Positions 43,601 through 55,218 of a stretch of DNA of 64,000 nt are shown here, piece after piece. This stretch comes from Chamaelirium japonicum (taxonomy: Eukaryota > Streptophyta > Magnoliopsida > Liliales > Melanthiaceae): positions 1,198,831-1,262,830 of the forward strand of contig CANTAL010000022.1 of assembly GCA_947650365.1 (NCBI GenBank). Direction: 5' to 3'. Both the position numbers and the translations under genes were made by a program. Under the pieces are notes generated by a model, which ran no database searches, was not told where the DNA came from, and was given only the letters and a program-made list of their open reading frames with translations. Position 1 is the stretch's first letter; every line of letters begins with the position of its first letter.

Positions 43601-45245
43601 CAGAATTGACTAGTTTATGAGTTTTGAGTTTTTGGTAAGATTAGAACTTAATTTAGATTCCTTTAAGAGAACCTTTTAGATGCTTGAATCAGGTTTTGGG
43701 TTTTCTTCTATGGATAGATCAGAACTTCTGATCTGTTAAGAGTAGAAAATAATTTGATTAATGGGACAGATTTGAAAGGAATTTAATGACTGCTGAGGAT
43801 AATTTTAGCATTATACATCATCAGCCTTAAGGGCAAACAAAAGAATAAGTGAGAATAAGTACACAAGTCCAATATTCCAAATATATATACAACTCTCAGA
43901 AGGATATGGTGGGTGCTATAAACTTGTTCCTTGATATACTTGTAGAAAAAGGAAGGAAATAGTGATTCGTGTGTCCGTGAACTGAATAAAGAACAGAGAT
44001 ACAGATACACAATGTTGGCACGTGCTACTGCATATGTTCATATCCAGTTCAGAACCAATAAAGATGGTTGTGCGAACACTGCACATGCGCAGAGGATCAT
44101 GTCCGACAGCACAATGGTTGTGTGGTCACGCATTATCCAACCCCAACTGTTACTTTTATAATTGTTGGGATTGTGTGGTCACATAACTCAATGCGCAATT
44201 CTAACATTTTTTTTAACATGTTTGTTCCCACCTCTTCTATTCTGTATATACCACCCAAAACCTCCCTATTTCACCTCACAACCATTCTTCTTCTCTTGTA
44301 TTCTCTTTCCAACCATTTTCTTAGCTTTAAACCAGACTCTCTGATCCATTCCTTACCTCCAAAGTCCTAGAGGAGGTAACGAGCCGATGGCAAGGAAGCT
44401 CCGACGAGGAAGAAACAAAGAGGCTACACGTCATGTGACGATGAGTATTACGTAGCGATGAGAAGGCTACCACCTAGAGGATTCTACATAGCCACTAATT
44501 TTGTATCTACTACCCTATTCTCTTCTATGCTTTACATCTCACACTTACGCACCTCCATTATATCATCTATGGGTCATAGCCAAACCCTCCTCTCAATAAA
44601 GAGGGTCTTCTTCATTTTTCGAGTTTAAACTTTTAAAGTATTTTGATTAGTTTCTAATTGTATTTGATTTTTTGAGTTTTTTATTTAATTTTTATAATTA
44701 CAAAATACAAAAGGATATGCGATCGCATTATCATGTGATTGCATATCGCACTTGACAAGCATCGCTATTTTTAGTTTGTTTTATTTTATGTTTGTTTTGG
44801 TCTTCGTGCTATAAGTGAGGGAAAATGAAGTCATGGGTCTATTTCACATAGATAGACAAGATGCAACATGTAATCCTCTATGTGGTGAAAAAGACTCGAT
44901 CAGATACTGACTTTGGCTTATCAACTAAGCCCTCCAGGTGGTTTCCTATATTAGGATTTTACAAGTATACCAAGTAAGAAGTCCAAAAGCTCTTCTTGAG
45001 GTGAAGTCGAGGCGTTTTGATCCAATCGAGAGATTTTCTGAGACAAAGTCGGGGAAAGAGGAGTGCACGGAACTGTCGACTTCTAGGATTCTTCTCACTT
45101 GGAGGAATCAAAATACTCAAATATGATATGTTCTACTTTCTTCCTCTTTGTTATATTACTAGGGTTGCAATGGAGGGAATGAGATCAATCCCAAAAGATC
45201 ACAAGAGACCGAGATCAAAAGGGCAAAGAAGGAAAGACTAAAGGG

Positions 45246-45280
<35 letters not shown>

Positions 45281-46267
45281 GTGGGTGGTCGTATGGATAG
45301 ATAAGAGGGGGCCACCCAGGTAACGTGCAAAGAGAGAGGGAGGCGGTGGTCTGGAGGGGTGTTCCCATTGGGCTTATCATAAAGGCCCGATGGGTTTATC
45401 TTGAGGCCCATTAATGCACGGACATCAAATACCTCAAATTATGATAATCTGATAGTCTGATTCAAGATCTAATCTCGACTGTCGGTGTCTTGCAGAACCA
45501 TGTAGTCTGATTTTTTATTAAAAATAGTTAAAAACTCATCAGAAAGAGCCTTGAATTATCCGAATCGCTCCCAAATGAGACCGTGGACAATCCCGCACGA
45601 CCAGGCAGTAAACTAAAGTGGTAAATCATCAAATTTGATGTCTCTAATGCTGAAAATCAAGCTAAAACACCTAAAACTGCCATTGCAATTATTATTTCAG
45701 CACACATAAAAAAACGGTAAAGATGATCTGATGCTGCATGACAAGTTGTTTCAAGAGTTTCTGATAGCTGTAAGCTGCAATAGCATTACCTAAAAATTTA
45801 ATAGTAGTGATTTATTCATATTTCTTTCTGCTTTCTGAATTTTGTTAAGTTTTTGGCTTGATGCAAACTTCTGCTCTCTAACTTGATGATCTGCTCCATT
45901 CCAGTTTGTTGGTGGCCTGGGTTTGTCATGGCAGCTCTCGTTCGGCATCCTGACACTGCTCTACTTCTACTCCCATTACTTCTTCGCCAGTGGGGCTGCA
46001 CACATTGGAGCCATGTTTACAGCCTTCCTGTCCGTGGCCACTGCATTGGGCACCCCGCCCCTCTTTGCAGCGATGGTCCTTTCGTTCCTGTCTAACCTCA
46101 TGGGCGGTCTCACCCACTATGGCATCGGGTCCGCACCCGTCTTCTATGGTGCAAACTACGTCCCGCTGGGGAAATGGTGGGGCTATGGGTTCATCATCTC
46201 CGTCGTCAACATACTCATCTGGCTCGGTGTCGGAGGCTTCTGGTGGAAGACCATCGGCTTGTGGTGA
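40674..46267 (+). CDS. DIT1: Dicarboxylate transporter 1, chloroplastic (2-oxoglutarate/malate translocator)
   Basis: Three exons: 40674-41768, 42978-43199 and 45905-46267, joined in phase 0 through GT-AG introns, giving 559 residues, the usual length for the family. Residues 1 to about 80 form a Ser/Pro/Arg-rich plastid transit peptide. The rest is a polytopic SLC13-type (DASS) carrier: ITQPLPLGAVALMGL, ACGSNVGDGTEN, FLTGMAANPL, TWKECLSEAVAWDTLTWFAA, YFYSHYFFASGAAH, SFLSNLMGGLTHYGIGSAP, ending WWKTIGLW. It sits in the inner chloroplast envelope and imports 2-oxoglutarate for ammonia assimilation (GS/GOGAT, photorespiration) in exchange for malate. Exon 1 is extremely C-rich at third positions while exon 2 is AT-rich. 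No damage is seen. The ATG at 40674 is chosen because the transit peptide follows it. Confidence 0.95.
41769..42977 (+). other. DiT1 intron 1
   Basis: GT at 41769 (CTCTTAACG|GTAAAT), AG at 42976-42977 (TTTTCTACACAG|GTG). AT-rich; no inserted element is recognised with confidence. Confidence 0.92.
43200..45904 (+). other. DiT1 intron 2
   Basis: GT at 43200-43201 (GTCAAG|GTATGA), AG at 45903-45904 (CTCCATTCCAG|TTT). 2.7 kb, AT-rich, with an (AG)n microsatellite at about 45246-45281. The short ORFs inside have no family features. Confidence 0.92.
45246..45281. repeat. (AG)n microsatellite in intron 2
   Basis: About 18 uninterrupted AG units after AAGGGGG. Confidence 0.95.
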
Positions 46268-46383
46268 GGGAGATGGGGGTGCGCGGCAGTTTTCGCCATT
46301 GATTTTTGTTTGCCCAAGATACATTGGTCTCTTCTGATTAGGTAACTGCAAAATTCAACATTCTCCTTGTTTTGCTGTCAGCA

Positions 46384-46389
46384 AATAAA
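46384..46389 (+). terminator. Putative polyadenylation signal of DiT1
   Basis: AATAAA 117 bp after the stop codon, followed by a T-rich stretch. It is the first canonical signal downstream. Confidence 0.5.
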
Positions 46390-46861
46390 TTTTTTTGTTA
46401 CAAAAGGGTTGAGCGAAGAGTGTAGCTTTCGTATGATTTAAACTTGCATCCAAATTTTTTGATGATGTTGGCTTTGTTTCCTTGCAATGCTGATTTCTCT
46501 CAAAATTTTTTATTTGTCAATTAGTATCTAATTCATCTTACTCACAACCCGCTGGTGCCCAGTTTCTCATTGCGTTTTAGCCACTGTGAACAAAGTCAAC
46601 CTGCAAGTTAGTCCATGATAATGGAATCCATGCAGTTGTTTTCTTTGTTCTTGGGTGATCATATATGCTCCTAAACAAACAACATTTTCATATTCCTAGA
46701 TAAGTACCACTTATATATATATATACTAGAAATGCACGTGCATGTCAGCACTCCGACGGTTGCCTTAAGCGGCATGGCATTGGCATTGCGGTGGATGATA
46801 TGGCTCACAATGATTGGTCGTAGAAAATTTAATGGACGATGTGACGTATCATGGTTTACTG
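46390..46861. other. Downstream flank of DiT1
   Basis: No gene is seen; a short (AT)n lies at about 46712-46725. Confidence 0.4.
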
Positions 46862-46864
46862 TAA

Positions 46865-47155
46865 CACTACAACAGATCCTATTTTTTTCGGCGGCTAAAT
46901 TAGGTCGGATAAATTTTTTTCTTTTTTCGTGCAAAGCGAGCCTGACTCCGCGTATACAGTTATCCAGATTCGATTCCTATTTCGGTGGCCATACTATCCG
47001 CCGCATCAGGCTTTCCTTTCCAGCGGGCTGCCACATTAGATCTTTTTTTCCAGCCCCAAGAATGGACCACCGATTATGAATTTTTTTTCTTTCTTTTGAT
47101 GGGTGGGATTTGGTCGCCGAATATTCCACCGCTTATGGGCTTTTTTGTTGTAGTG
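46865..47155. mobile_element. CACTA-type MITE, 291 bp; TSD TAA
   Basis: Terminal inverted repeats CACTACAACAGATC... and ...GTTGTAGTG, flanked by TAA (46862-46864, 47156-47158). CACTACAA ends with 3-bp target duplications define CACTA (En/Spm) elements. The interior contains GGCGGCTAA/GGTCGCCGA inverted words and no coding capacity. Confidence 0.88.
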
Positions 47156-47217
47156 TAAGCAAGTGCCATGAATCTATCGGGTAAGAGAGAGAGAGAGAGA
47201 GAGACTGTAGTGGTGCA

Positions 47218-47535
47218 TAACTTGCCCACTACAAATTAGTAGACCTATTTAGAGTTTTCGGAATGTGTTGATTTTTTGTGGATGTCTTAAGACATTCGTA
47301 AAAGATCAGCCTTTTCTAGAACTTCTATCATGGTAAAACATTATGTGCATTATCGATTGTTCATTGTAACCCTTAATTTAAGGCTCACATTTTGATGCAC
47401 CTAAGAGTTATAGAAATGACCGATTTTTTTTGTGAAAGTCTTATCTATTGCATAGAGAAGACGTCCATAAAAAATCAGCATATTCTAAAACCTCTAGGTA
47501 GATCTACTAAGTTGTTGTGGATAAGTTATCTAGGG
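47218..47535. repeat. Degenerate inverted repeat, MITE-like
   Basis: CATAACTTGCCCACTACAAA ... TTGATTTTTTGTGGATGTCT on the left pairs imperfectly with the right part (reverse complement GATAACTTATCCACAACAAC ... TTTTTTATGGACGTCT). The outer ends fit a MITE; no target duplication is recognised. Confidence 0.45.
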
Positions 47536-47849
47536 TAAGGCTATCATTTTGACTAAAAATCAATAAATTCTAAAACTTTCTAAGGGTTTCAAATGTTGGA
47601 AGTTTTACCAACCGTTCGTTTTGCTTGTCACATCTCATGACCCTAAAAGTTGTAGAATTTTTTGTTGAGGATGATCATCTCACCCTAGATAACCAACCCA
47701 TCACGTTTCAACAAATTCTGAAACTTGCCACTGGCCGGTCGTAATTCCAGTCATCGCCAGAACATCTTCAGCAGCTCGGGCACAACCATGGCGTACAACC
47801 ATGAGCTACATTACCCAAAAGGAAGTCCACTTTTACCAAAAAAAACAAA

Positions 47850-48366
47850 GGGTTTTTTACAAATCAACCCCTACAATCTTCTCTATTTATATATAAACCC
47901 CTATAAAGTGATATTTACATATAAACCCCTTAATTCATTCAAACATTACATATTGATCCCTGCAGTTAGCTAACATCTAAAACGAGAGAATATTTTTGAT
48001 TTCATCCTTCATATTTTACCTAAACTCTATAAATACCCCTCCAATGTGAGAATTCTTTGGATTAGGTCCAAGTTAGATTTAGGTTATGTTTGTGTTTGTT
48101 TTGGATTAAGTCCATGTCCAATAAAGATATATCGTTTTAAGTAATTAAAATCATGGATAAATCGATTATTCTCTCTTTAGATTAATAAAATAACAATCGA
48201 ATGAAAGAATATTTTAAAAATATTTCAATCATTTTGGATGCCAACTAACTGTAGGAGTCAATATGTAAATATTGGATGATTTCAGGTGTTTATATATAAA
48301 TATTGAGTTTACAGAGGTTTATATGTAAATAATGAATATGATAGGGGTTGATTTGTAAAAAAACCC
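47850..48366. mobile_element. MULE-type MITE with long TIRs, 517 bp; 9-bp TSD
   Basis: Starts GGGTTTTTTACAAATCAACC and ends GGGGTTGATTTGTAAAAAAA plus CCC. Inverted repeats of about 120 bp contain several ACATATAAACCCC-type repeats. The flanks are AAAAACAAA (47841-47849) and AAAAGCAAA (48367-48375), a 9-bp duplication with one change. Long TIR plus 9-bp TSD indicates a Mutator-like origin. Non-coding. Confidence 0.85.
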
Positions 48367-48594
48367 AAAAGCAAAAGTAACCAACATAAGTAACTGTAAC
48401 CACCTTCACCACACTCACTTGAGATAGATAGAGAGAGAGAGATGGCTGTTGCCGTCTAATGCGCACTGGTAACCTAATATGTTAGTTCTGGTGCGTAGTG
48501 CTTCTCAAAGTGGGCAGCAAGATAGGGTAACGCACCTATACATTGCTGCATATCTTCCACAATATAAAAAAAGACATGGGGTGCCACCACCCAC

Positions 48595-48854
48595 CAGTGT
48601 TTTCAAAACCGAACCGGAAGGCGAACCGAAAATGCATCCGGTTCGGTCCAAATCGGTTCAAACCGGTGGTTCAACCGTTTGAACCGTATAAAAATATGTT
48701 TTTTTATATAGATATCTACTAAATTCTTCAATGGGAAGGTTTGATTCCTAGGTTAACATACAAACCGGTTTATTCAAAAACCGAACCAAAATATGTTCCG
48801 GTTCCGATCCAAACCGGTTGAACCACCCGGTCCGGTCCGGTTTTCAAAACACTG
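48595..48854. mobile_element. hAT-type MITE, 260 bp; TSD CCACCCAC
   Basis: TIRs CAGTGTTTTCAAAACCG and CGGTTTTCAAAACACTG. The 8-bp duplication CCACCCAC is perfect (48587-48594, 48855-48862). The interior is rich in AACCGG words. A related copy is at 56484. Confidence 0.93.
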
Positions 48855-48862
48855 CCACCCAC

Positions 48863-49447
48863 ACGAGGCAATAGACCAATAATTCTGCTGACGTGTCATG
48901 TCCTGACTCGTGGAAGGTGTCACCCCTGTGACGGACGAATAGATGTTCGGTGGAGGACGAGCACCGCTATTTGAACATACAAAGAGACATAAACATAGAC
49001 ATAATGTCAATATGTGTGTCTGTTTGGGGGGGGGGGGGGGGTTTAACCTCCTTAAAGAAGTTGGAATATTCATGGCTCACTCATTGGACCATTTCAAAGG
49101 TATGTATGTCACTTCATGCTATTAATTATGGTGAAATGTCTAAAAGCTTTTGAAATGGGCCAATGAGAGAGCGGTGAATGCTCCAACCTCTTTGAGAAGG
49201 TTGGAACAAAATCGTTCTCGGCCGATGCTGTACAGACAAGTCATCAAACAGCAGTGAGAGTGATGGGCCACGTCGGCATGCATTCAAGGCATGGCAGGGC
49301 CCCACCCCGAGCTATGGTGTTGCGAATCCTGCATCGGATTCCATATTGGGTTTTAGCCCTTGGACCCGTATATAAAGGGGGTTGGGGAAAGGGTTAAGGC
49401 TTTGGATAGTGGGTGACGAGAATGGCAACTCTATTATGTAGCCAGTG

Positions 49448-49449
<2 letters not shown>
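48863..49449. other. Unassigned interval
   Basis: No gene is seen; contains a G18-type homopolymer at about 49025-49042. Confidence 0.4.

Positions 49450-49497
<48 letters not shown>
49450..49497. repeat. (AG)n microsatellite
   Basis: About 24 AG units. The 12 bp after it (TTAAAACA(G/C)CTGGGGAGCAAGGG) recur after a second, shorter AG tract at 49521-49534, so a small unit was duplicated. Confidence 0.93.
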
Positions 49498-49498
<1 letters not shown>

Positions 49499-49534
49499 AA
49501 AACAGCTGGGGAGCAAGGGAAGAGAGAGAGAGAG

Positions 49535-50455
49535 TGTTAAAACACCTGGGGAGCAAGGGAAGAAAGGTACATATATGGCTATCCCTTTCCTTCCTGTATG
49601 GATCTCTTTTAATTAATGATGTAGCCTCTTATTAATAGATGCTTGCAATGCTGCATTTAATCAGATCGAAGTTTATATTTCTTGACTCTGTGTGCGCGCG
49701 CTATCATGCATGTTCGTGTTCAATTTTTTTTTTTTGGTACATTGGATGGGTCATAACTATATGACCAGGATATCTTCAGATACAAGGGCTTGTAGCTCAG
49801 GTGGGAAGTTCTGCTCTCAGTACCCACCAACCCCAGAACGTCTGGCCTGTTCGTGTTCAATTTGATCCGATGAAACCCAAACACACCCAAGGGGACTGAT
49901 TTGTGAAGTCGACATGAGCATGACCTGGAGACTGATTAATTGTGCGCACGATGTAATTATCGAGGTTGTGGAAACGGTCAAGCGGCAAAAAAATTGGGAG
50001 AGTAACTTCAGAGTCGATCGTGCGCACAACATCTAGATCGTGCTCACAACCCACTCGGGCTTGGCCGTGGGACTGAATCGTTTCGGTCGGATTTTGTGTG
50101 GTTTTTGGGTATCCCATAGGCTCATAAGTTTTACATTCATTGCTATCTTGCACCACAATTTCTAAAACAATTATATGTATATTTATGGAATAAAAATAAT
50201 TGAGTCCGGCCCAGGTCCAGCCCATTACTTTATTAGCATGGCACTGCTCGATATTATGAAAGCCCGTCAAAGTTTTTTCCTTTCCCTTTTTTTTTTTGTC
50301 GGATGGGCTAGGTGGTCAGGGGACAAGGCACTAGAGCAAGGGCTTAGAGAGGTCCGCAGATCGAAATGGGGGAGGCAACAATCGCTATTTTCCTTAATCC
50401 CATGAAGATCGCATAAACGGCCAGGATTTTCACACGCAAATAAGGCACAACACTA
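49535..50455. other. Unassigned interval
   Basis: No gene is supported. A phrase TTGTAGCTCAGGTGGGAAG near 49790 resembles a tRNA A box but lacks a convincing B box. Confidence 0.35.
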
Positions 50456-50612
50456 TTGAGGGAAAGTTCGCTACACGGTGTCCATAATGGGAGTCGAACA
50501 GGGAACGTACCTCTTCAACATCGGAGAGAGGAAGTTGAGGGATAGTTCGCTACATGGTGTCCATAATGGGAGTCGAACATGGAACGTACCTCTTCAACAT
50601 GGGAGAGAGGAA
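50456..50612. repeat. 79-bp direct tandem duplication
   Basis: Two copies (50456-50534, 50535-50612) of TTGAGGGAAAGTTCGCTACA ... CATCGGAGAGAGGAAG with a few substitutions. Each contains GGGAGTCGAAC, the complement of a tRNA-B-box-like GTTCGACTCCC. Function is unknown. Confidence 0.85.
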
Positions 50613-51125
50613 GCATACTGCTGCTCACGCACAAGCCATTCACCCGTGGGGCCCACTTTGCGTCCGATGGCTATGGGGTTCCCGTTACCAAAGTGTGGCA
50701 AGAGGACAACAACAAATTATGAACTTTGGGTTAATTGGTTGCCGGCTGCGAGACGTGGCTGCCTAAGAGCATCTCCAAAATCCTCGTTGATAGCTCCCTA
50801 AAAGTCATAAAAGAGAAGAACTCCTCAAAATCCATCTCCAACAGCTTTCTTCATAGCTCCCTATCGTTGAGGAAGCCTATGGAGGAGTGGCCTGGGCTCC
50901 TCTTTGTTGAGAAGAAGAGATGCCTCCCTCAATGGTTCCTTGAACAATATAGGCCGCACGATCATCCCATCTTCAGCCATCTGTTCCCCCCCTCCCTCAG
51001 ATGACCCTATCGGCTCCCAATAAAAGCCGCACAATTTTCCACTTTGAGAATCCTAAAAAGGAGGTTGATAGTGTAGAATGCTTTGAGGAGCCTCCTTGAT
51101 GGAGGTGGCTATTGGAGATTCTCTA
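50613..51125. other. Unassigned interval
   Basis: Contains loosely repeated AGCTCCCTA and CTCCAAAATCC/ATCTCCAACAGC phrases; no gene is identified. Confidence 0.35.
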
Positions 51126-51215
51126 TCATCTATATAACAAGGGATGGCGATCTACATGATGACTAGGACAAAACGGAACAAGCTGACTAGACAAAAATGC
51201 CTCTCTTTCCCAGAA

Positions 51216-51347
51216 CTCTCTCTCTTCGTCTCTCTCTCTCTTCCCCCGATCTCTCTGTATCTCTCTCTCTCCGTATCTCTCTCTTCCTTTGATCTCTCTC
51301 TCTCTCTGTCTCTCTCACTCTCTCTGTATCTGTCTCTCTCTTCCCCC

Positions 51348-51430
<83 letters not shown>

Positions 51431-51432
51431 CT
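51216..51432. repeat. (CT)n microsatellite cluster
   Basis: Interrupted then pure CT tract (about 39 units from 51349 to 51426). The preceding phrase ATCTATATAACAAGGGATGG recurs before the (CT)n region at 55.2 kb. Confidence 0.93.
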
Positions 51433-51609
51433 CTATCTCTTCTAACCGAACGAGATCACAGTCGTCCTTGCATACCCAAGAACCCCCAGACCGCACCCCC
51501 TCTCTAGCCCACATGAATGTCTCCTCTTAAAACTTATCGCTGCCGTCCATGTACCCAGCCCCATCCGAGAACCCGACTCTCCCCCTCTTCGAAAAAACCT
51601 ACGATCTCA

Positions 51610-51765
51610 TCCCTCTCTCTCTCTCTCTCCTCTCTCCTCTCTCTCTCAGATCTCTTTCTCTCTCTCTTTCCGTATCTCTCTCTTCGTCTTTCTCTCTCTC
51701 TATCTGTCTATTTCTTTCTCTCCATATCTTTCTCTTCCCCCGATCTCTCTATTTCCATCTCTCTG
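51610..51765. repeat. Imperfect (CT)n tract
   Basis: CT-rich with TTTCTC and CGTATC interruptions; low-complexity ORFs only. Confidence 0.85.
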
Positions 51766-51928
51766 GAAAATTTTCAGCACATCTACGCTACAACCGTTGT
51801 TGATAGCCTATCAGCATGCTCTAAGTGCTGAGGGCCACTACGCCCATGTGCTGGGGCCTACAACTCCATGTCTTGAATTGCAGTGGGCCCCGCGGTTGTA
51901 GCGTACGAAGGATGTGCTAAAAAATTCC

Positions 51929-51930
<2 letters not shown>
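51764..51930. mobile_element. Small MITE between CT tracts
   Basis: Inverted ends GGAAAATTTTCAGCACATC/TACGCTACAACCG and CGGTTGTAGCGTACGAAGGA/TGTGCTAAAAAATTCC. It lies between CT-rich sequences, so the target duplication cannot be defined. A similar single end is found at about 40062-40098, upstream of DiT1. Confidence 0.55.
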
Positions 51931-51993
<63 letters not shown>

Positions 51994-52040
51994 CCCCCCC
52001 CCCCGTCTCTCTCCCCCCCCCTCTCTCTCTCTCTCTTTCT
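51931..52040. repeat. (CT)n followed by C homopolymer
   Basis: 30 CT units, C14, GTCTCTCTC, C8, then CT again and a G run. Confidence 0.93.
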
Positions 52041-52481
52041 TGGGGGGGAGGGTTGGTTGCGCTGGAGGCGCTAGCGCTACCATATAATTGACCGGTGGTT
52101 TTGCTGGGGTTGTTGGTCCACCGAGGCGAGGCCGTAGGAGTTGGGTGTTACTGTCGAAGGCGGCCGCTTAGGTAGCAGTGAATGTCCCACTAGTGGTCGC
52201 TGTTGATGGTGTCGGGGTCGTCGGTCCGTCAGGGCGGGGCCGCTGTAGGCCAGTATTGCCGTCGAAATTGTTTTGTTGTTGGAAGTGGTTAGGTGTGTTG
52301 CTGCCGAATATGACAGTATAGGTGTTGGTGGTGATGCCCAAGGGATGTCTTGCCGTCGAAGACTGCCCACTGCAGTGCCGACAGGCACGGGCATTCACCA
52401 GTCTATATAACATGCTACGACTATTCACAAGTTGATTATAGGACAAAAAGGCATGAGATAGATCTAGCCATCAATCAAGAT

Positions 52482-52516
<35 letters not shown>

Positions 52517-52734
52517 TATTTAAAACCTATTATAAATACATTAAAAACCTACTATAAGGATGATAAATACCTATTCAATGGTATTTAATGGTCATTTGAT
52601 GTTAATTAATATTTTTTTGAAAGGTTAATTAGTACTTTCTCTCTTTGATAAGTGAATCACACCTCGAAGGCCGGCTGTCATGTCCACCAAAGTCGATCGT
52701 TCGAGTGCCAATGGCCTGACAGGCACGGGGTTGT
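52041..52734. other. Unassigned interval
   Basis: No supported gene; a (GA)n tract lies at about 52484-52512. Confidence 0.4.
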
Positions 52735-52762
52735 TAGGGGTGCAACTTGGGTCGGGTAAAAC

Positions 52763-53199
52763 CAGTGTTCTAAAAAGCGGTCCAGGCGGCGCCTAGGCGC
52801 TAGGCGGCCCCCCACCGCCTCGCCTAGGCCCTAGGCGCTCCAGAAAAGTGGCCAAGCTCCCAGGCGGAGCTAGGCGGCCGCCTAGGCGGTCTAGGCGGGC
52901 TGAGGCTGGCCAGGCGAACCAGGCGAGCCTGGCGGGCTGAGGCTGGCCAGGTGAGCTGAGGCTGGTCAGGCGGTCCATGTTTGCTTTTGTTCTTGTTAAT
53001 CACTCAATCTTGAATTATGGTTATATACTTGTTCTTTAAAATAATGATTTGGGATAATCTTGAACTTATATTAATTTTTAAACACATATGTATTATATAA
53101 TATCAAAATAATAATTAAAATAATTAAAAAAGGCAAAACGCCTAAGCGCTAGGCGGCCCCCCACCGCCCGACTAGCGCCTAGCGCTTTTTAGAACGTTG
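52763..53199. mobile_element. hAT-type MITE, 437 bp, nested; TSD GGTAAAAC
   Basis: TIRs CAGTGTTCTAAAAAGCG and CGCTTTTTAGAACGTTG. The perfect 8-bp duplication GGTAAAAC (52755-52762, 53200-53207) lies within the 52735 element. GC-rich ends with CCTAGGCGC palindromic words (GGCGCCTAGGCGCTAGGCGG) flank an AT-rich centre. Confidence 0.93.
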
Positions 53200-53360
53200 G
53201 GTAAAACCGAGAACCGACCCAACCTGACCTAAACGGGTCCGGTTAGTTCGAGTATTTTGACTAAATGGGCTAGTTCGGTTCAAAGTTTTGTGGACCCGAC
53301 TAAATACGAGTCAGTTTCGGGTTGAGGCTTGGGTTGACTTGACCCAATCTGAGAACCAAA

Positions 53361-53507
<147 letters not shown>

Positions 53508-53862
53508 ACATATATATGTCACGGTTTGGGACTTTTTGACCCCATCATACTGATGCCCGAGTAAATGTTATTTGTTTGCTAATATTGAGCCAACTACTAT
53601 GAGAATTCAACAGGTGGCTAAAGCCTAAAGCCCAATATGGACCTTTAGTTTGCGAGTAAATAACTGATAACCATTATTTTTTTAGACCAACTCTTAACCC
53701 GAGAGCTGACCCAAACCAACCCAACCTCAGTGTGGGTTAGGTTTGATCGGGTGTATACCCAAGTCGGGTTGGTTCGGGTTTCAATATGGTAGAACCGAGC
53801 TAGTACGGTTCGGTTCCGGGTTGGCTCAAACCTGAACCAACCCGACTCGAGTTGCACCCCTA

Positions 53863-54199
53863 GGGCTTACGCTAGTTGACAACAAGGTGCAGCAAATAAA
53901 AAAGGGTGGCTTGTCATCAAATCAAATTCGAAAACGATGTGGATTGTCATCAAATCAAATTAGAAAAAGGTAGGGTTGGTGGAGATTTTCAATTCCCTTT
54001 TGTTTATCTCTGCGAAAAAAATAAAAAATTTGTATGCCCGACGTGGAGTTAACGTTGAAAGGTAGGTTCAGAAAAGAGCCGTTCCAGTTTATTAGTATGA
54101 AAACAAGGTTTTCGAAAGGATGATTACTATGTGTAATCAGTCAACAACTAAAAGAAAAGATTAATTTACAATAATCTCCGACACTTCTTGCGGTCCGTT
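53863..54199. other. Unassigned interval
   Basis: AT-rich; no gene or clear repeat. Confidence 0.4.
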
Positions 54200-54645
54200 G
54201 GAGGTCCAAAGCTTGGCAGCATGTCGCACCATATCAATGATATATGTTCGTAAGATTCTTGAATTTCTATTGGAAAATCCTTATGTTACGCTCAAGTCAA
54301 ATCGTCCAGCAGATTGCGATGGAAAAGTTATCCCAGAACTTTCTCATGCTTTTTGGAACTCTGCGTTTCCGCCAGGTGGACCAAGGGCCAGCATGTTGGA
54401 CGGGTGTGATGAGATATTCAATCAATCCTTGAAGTGCTTCCAGATATCTCGTGAGAGAGGACAATGCACGAATAGATGATTGATCGATTCATCATTTGCT
54501 TTACATAGGACACAGGTTGTGTTCGGAAAGTTTGGATGGATTCGCCTTCACAGATTTAGCTTCGTGAGCACTTCTAGCCTTTTATGGGGTGAAAAGTGGG
54601 TCTTGCGCATGTGCAATGTTTTAGAACTGCATGGGAATTCAGAGC
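54200..54645 (-). pseudogene. LINE fragment (zf-RVT region)
   Basis: The minus strand encodes RRIHPNFPNTTCVLCKANDE and INHLFVHCPLSRDIWKHF, matching the Cys/His zinc-binding block (zf-RVT) that follows the reverse transcriptase of plant L1-type LINEs. It stops soon after and no RT is left; dead fragment. Confidence 0.78.
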
Positions 54646-55125
54646 CATTTACCCTATCTTATAAACCCCCTAAACCCTCTAAACAACATGTTTGACTTTT
54701 CTGACATAATTTTTCTTTTAAAAAAAAATTATCATAGAAAGTCAGTTCAAATCAACGAAAAACACATCGAATCATTCTTCCATTCAGATCAAAGCGTTCT
54801 AAAAAAAATTGAAAGCAAAAGGTTTCTTAAACTTCTTTTAGCTAATTCATTCTAGTTGTTTAATTAATAACATGATGGTGTAAAAACAACTCTATTAAGA
54901 TCTGATATTCTTACTTCGGATTTGGGGATCGATGTGGAGTCTCATATTTATCATTCAAAAATTATAAATTTTGAAAAAAAAAATATTAATGTTGGTGGTC
55001 GTCTTCATCGAGGTGTTTCTACGCTCGTCTTGTTCCGCTGCGCGAAAATCTTGGATCGCAGCAGATACCACTTTGTTGTGATAGAAATTGTTTGGATCTG
55101 ATTTGATTTGTTAATGTGATCTGGT
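54646..55125. other. Unassigned interval
   Basis: AT-rich; no feature is supported. Confidence 0.4.
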
Positions 55126-55218
55126 AATCTATATAACAAGGGACGGGGGTTTTGTGCTGACTAGGACAATATGGAACCAAATACTGACTAGACAAAAAAG
55201 AACAGTGATCACAGCCAT

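Noticed and set aside
42547-44370. Short ORFs in the DiT1 introns
   Set aside because: Intronic, AT-rich, no motifs; exon joins are fixed by strong homology on either side.
46732-47079. 115-codon plus-strand ORF downstream of DiT1
   Set aside because: It runs through the CACTA MITE and its flank and lacks protein features.
49785-49850. tRNA gene
   Set aside because: Only an A-box-like phrase; no cloverleaf or B box at proper distance.
49857-50270. 137-codon minus-strand ORF
   Set aside because: No family features, no splice or promoter context; kept as unassigned.
51152-51831. Ser/Leu and Arg/Glu repeat ORFs
   Set aside because: Translations of (CT)n/(AG)n microsatellites; the same applies to 55154-55588.
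54198-54479. 93-codon plus-strand ORF
   Set aside because: The minus strand here encodes a LINE zinc-binding segment; the plus frame is a shadow.
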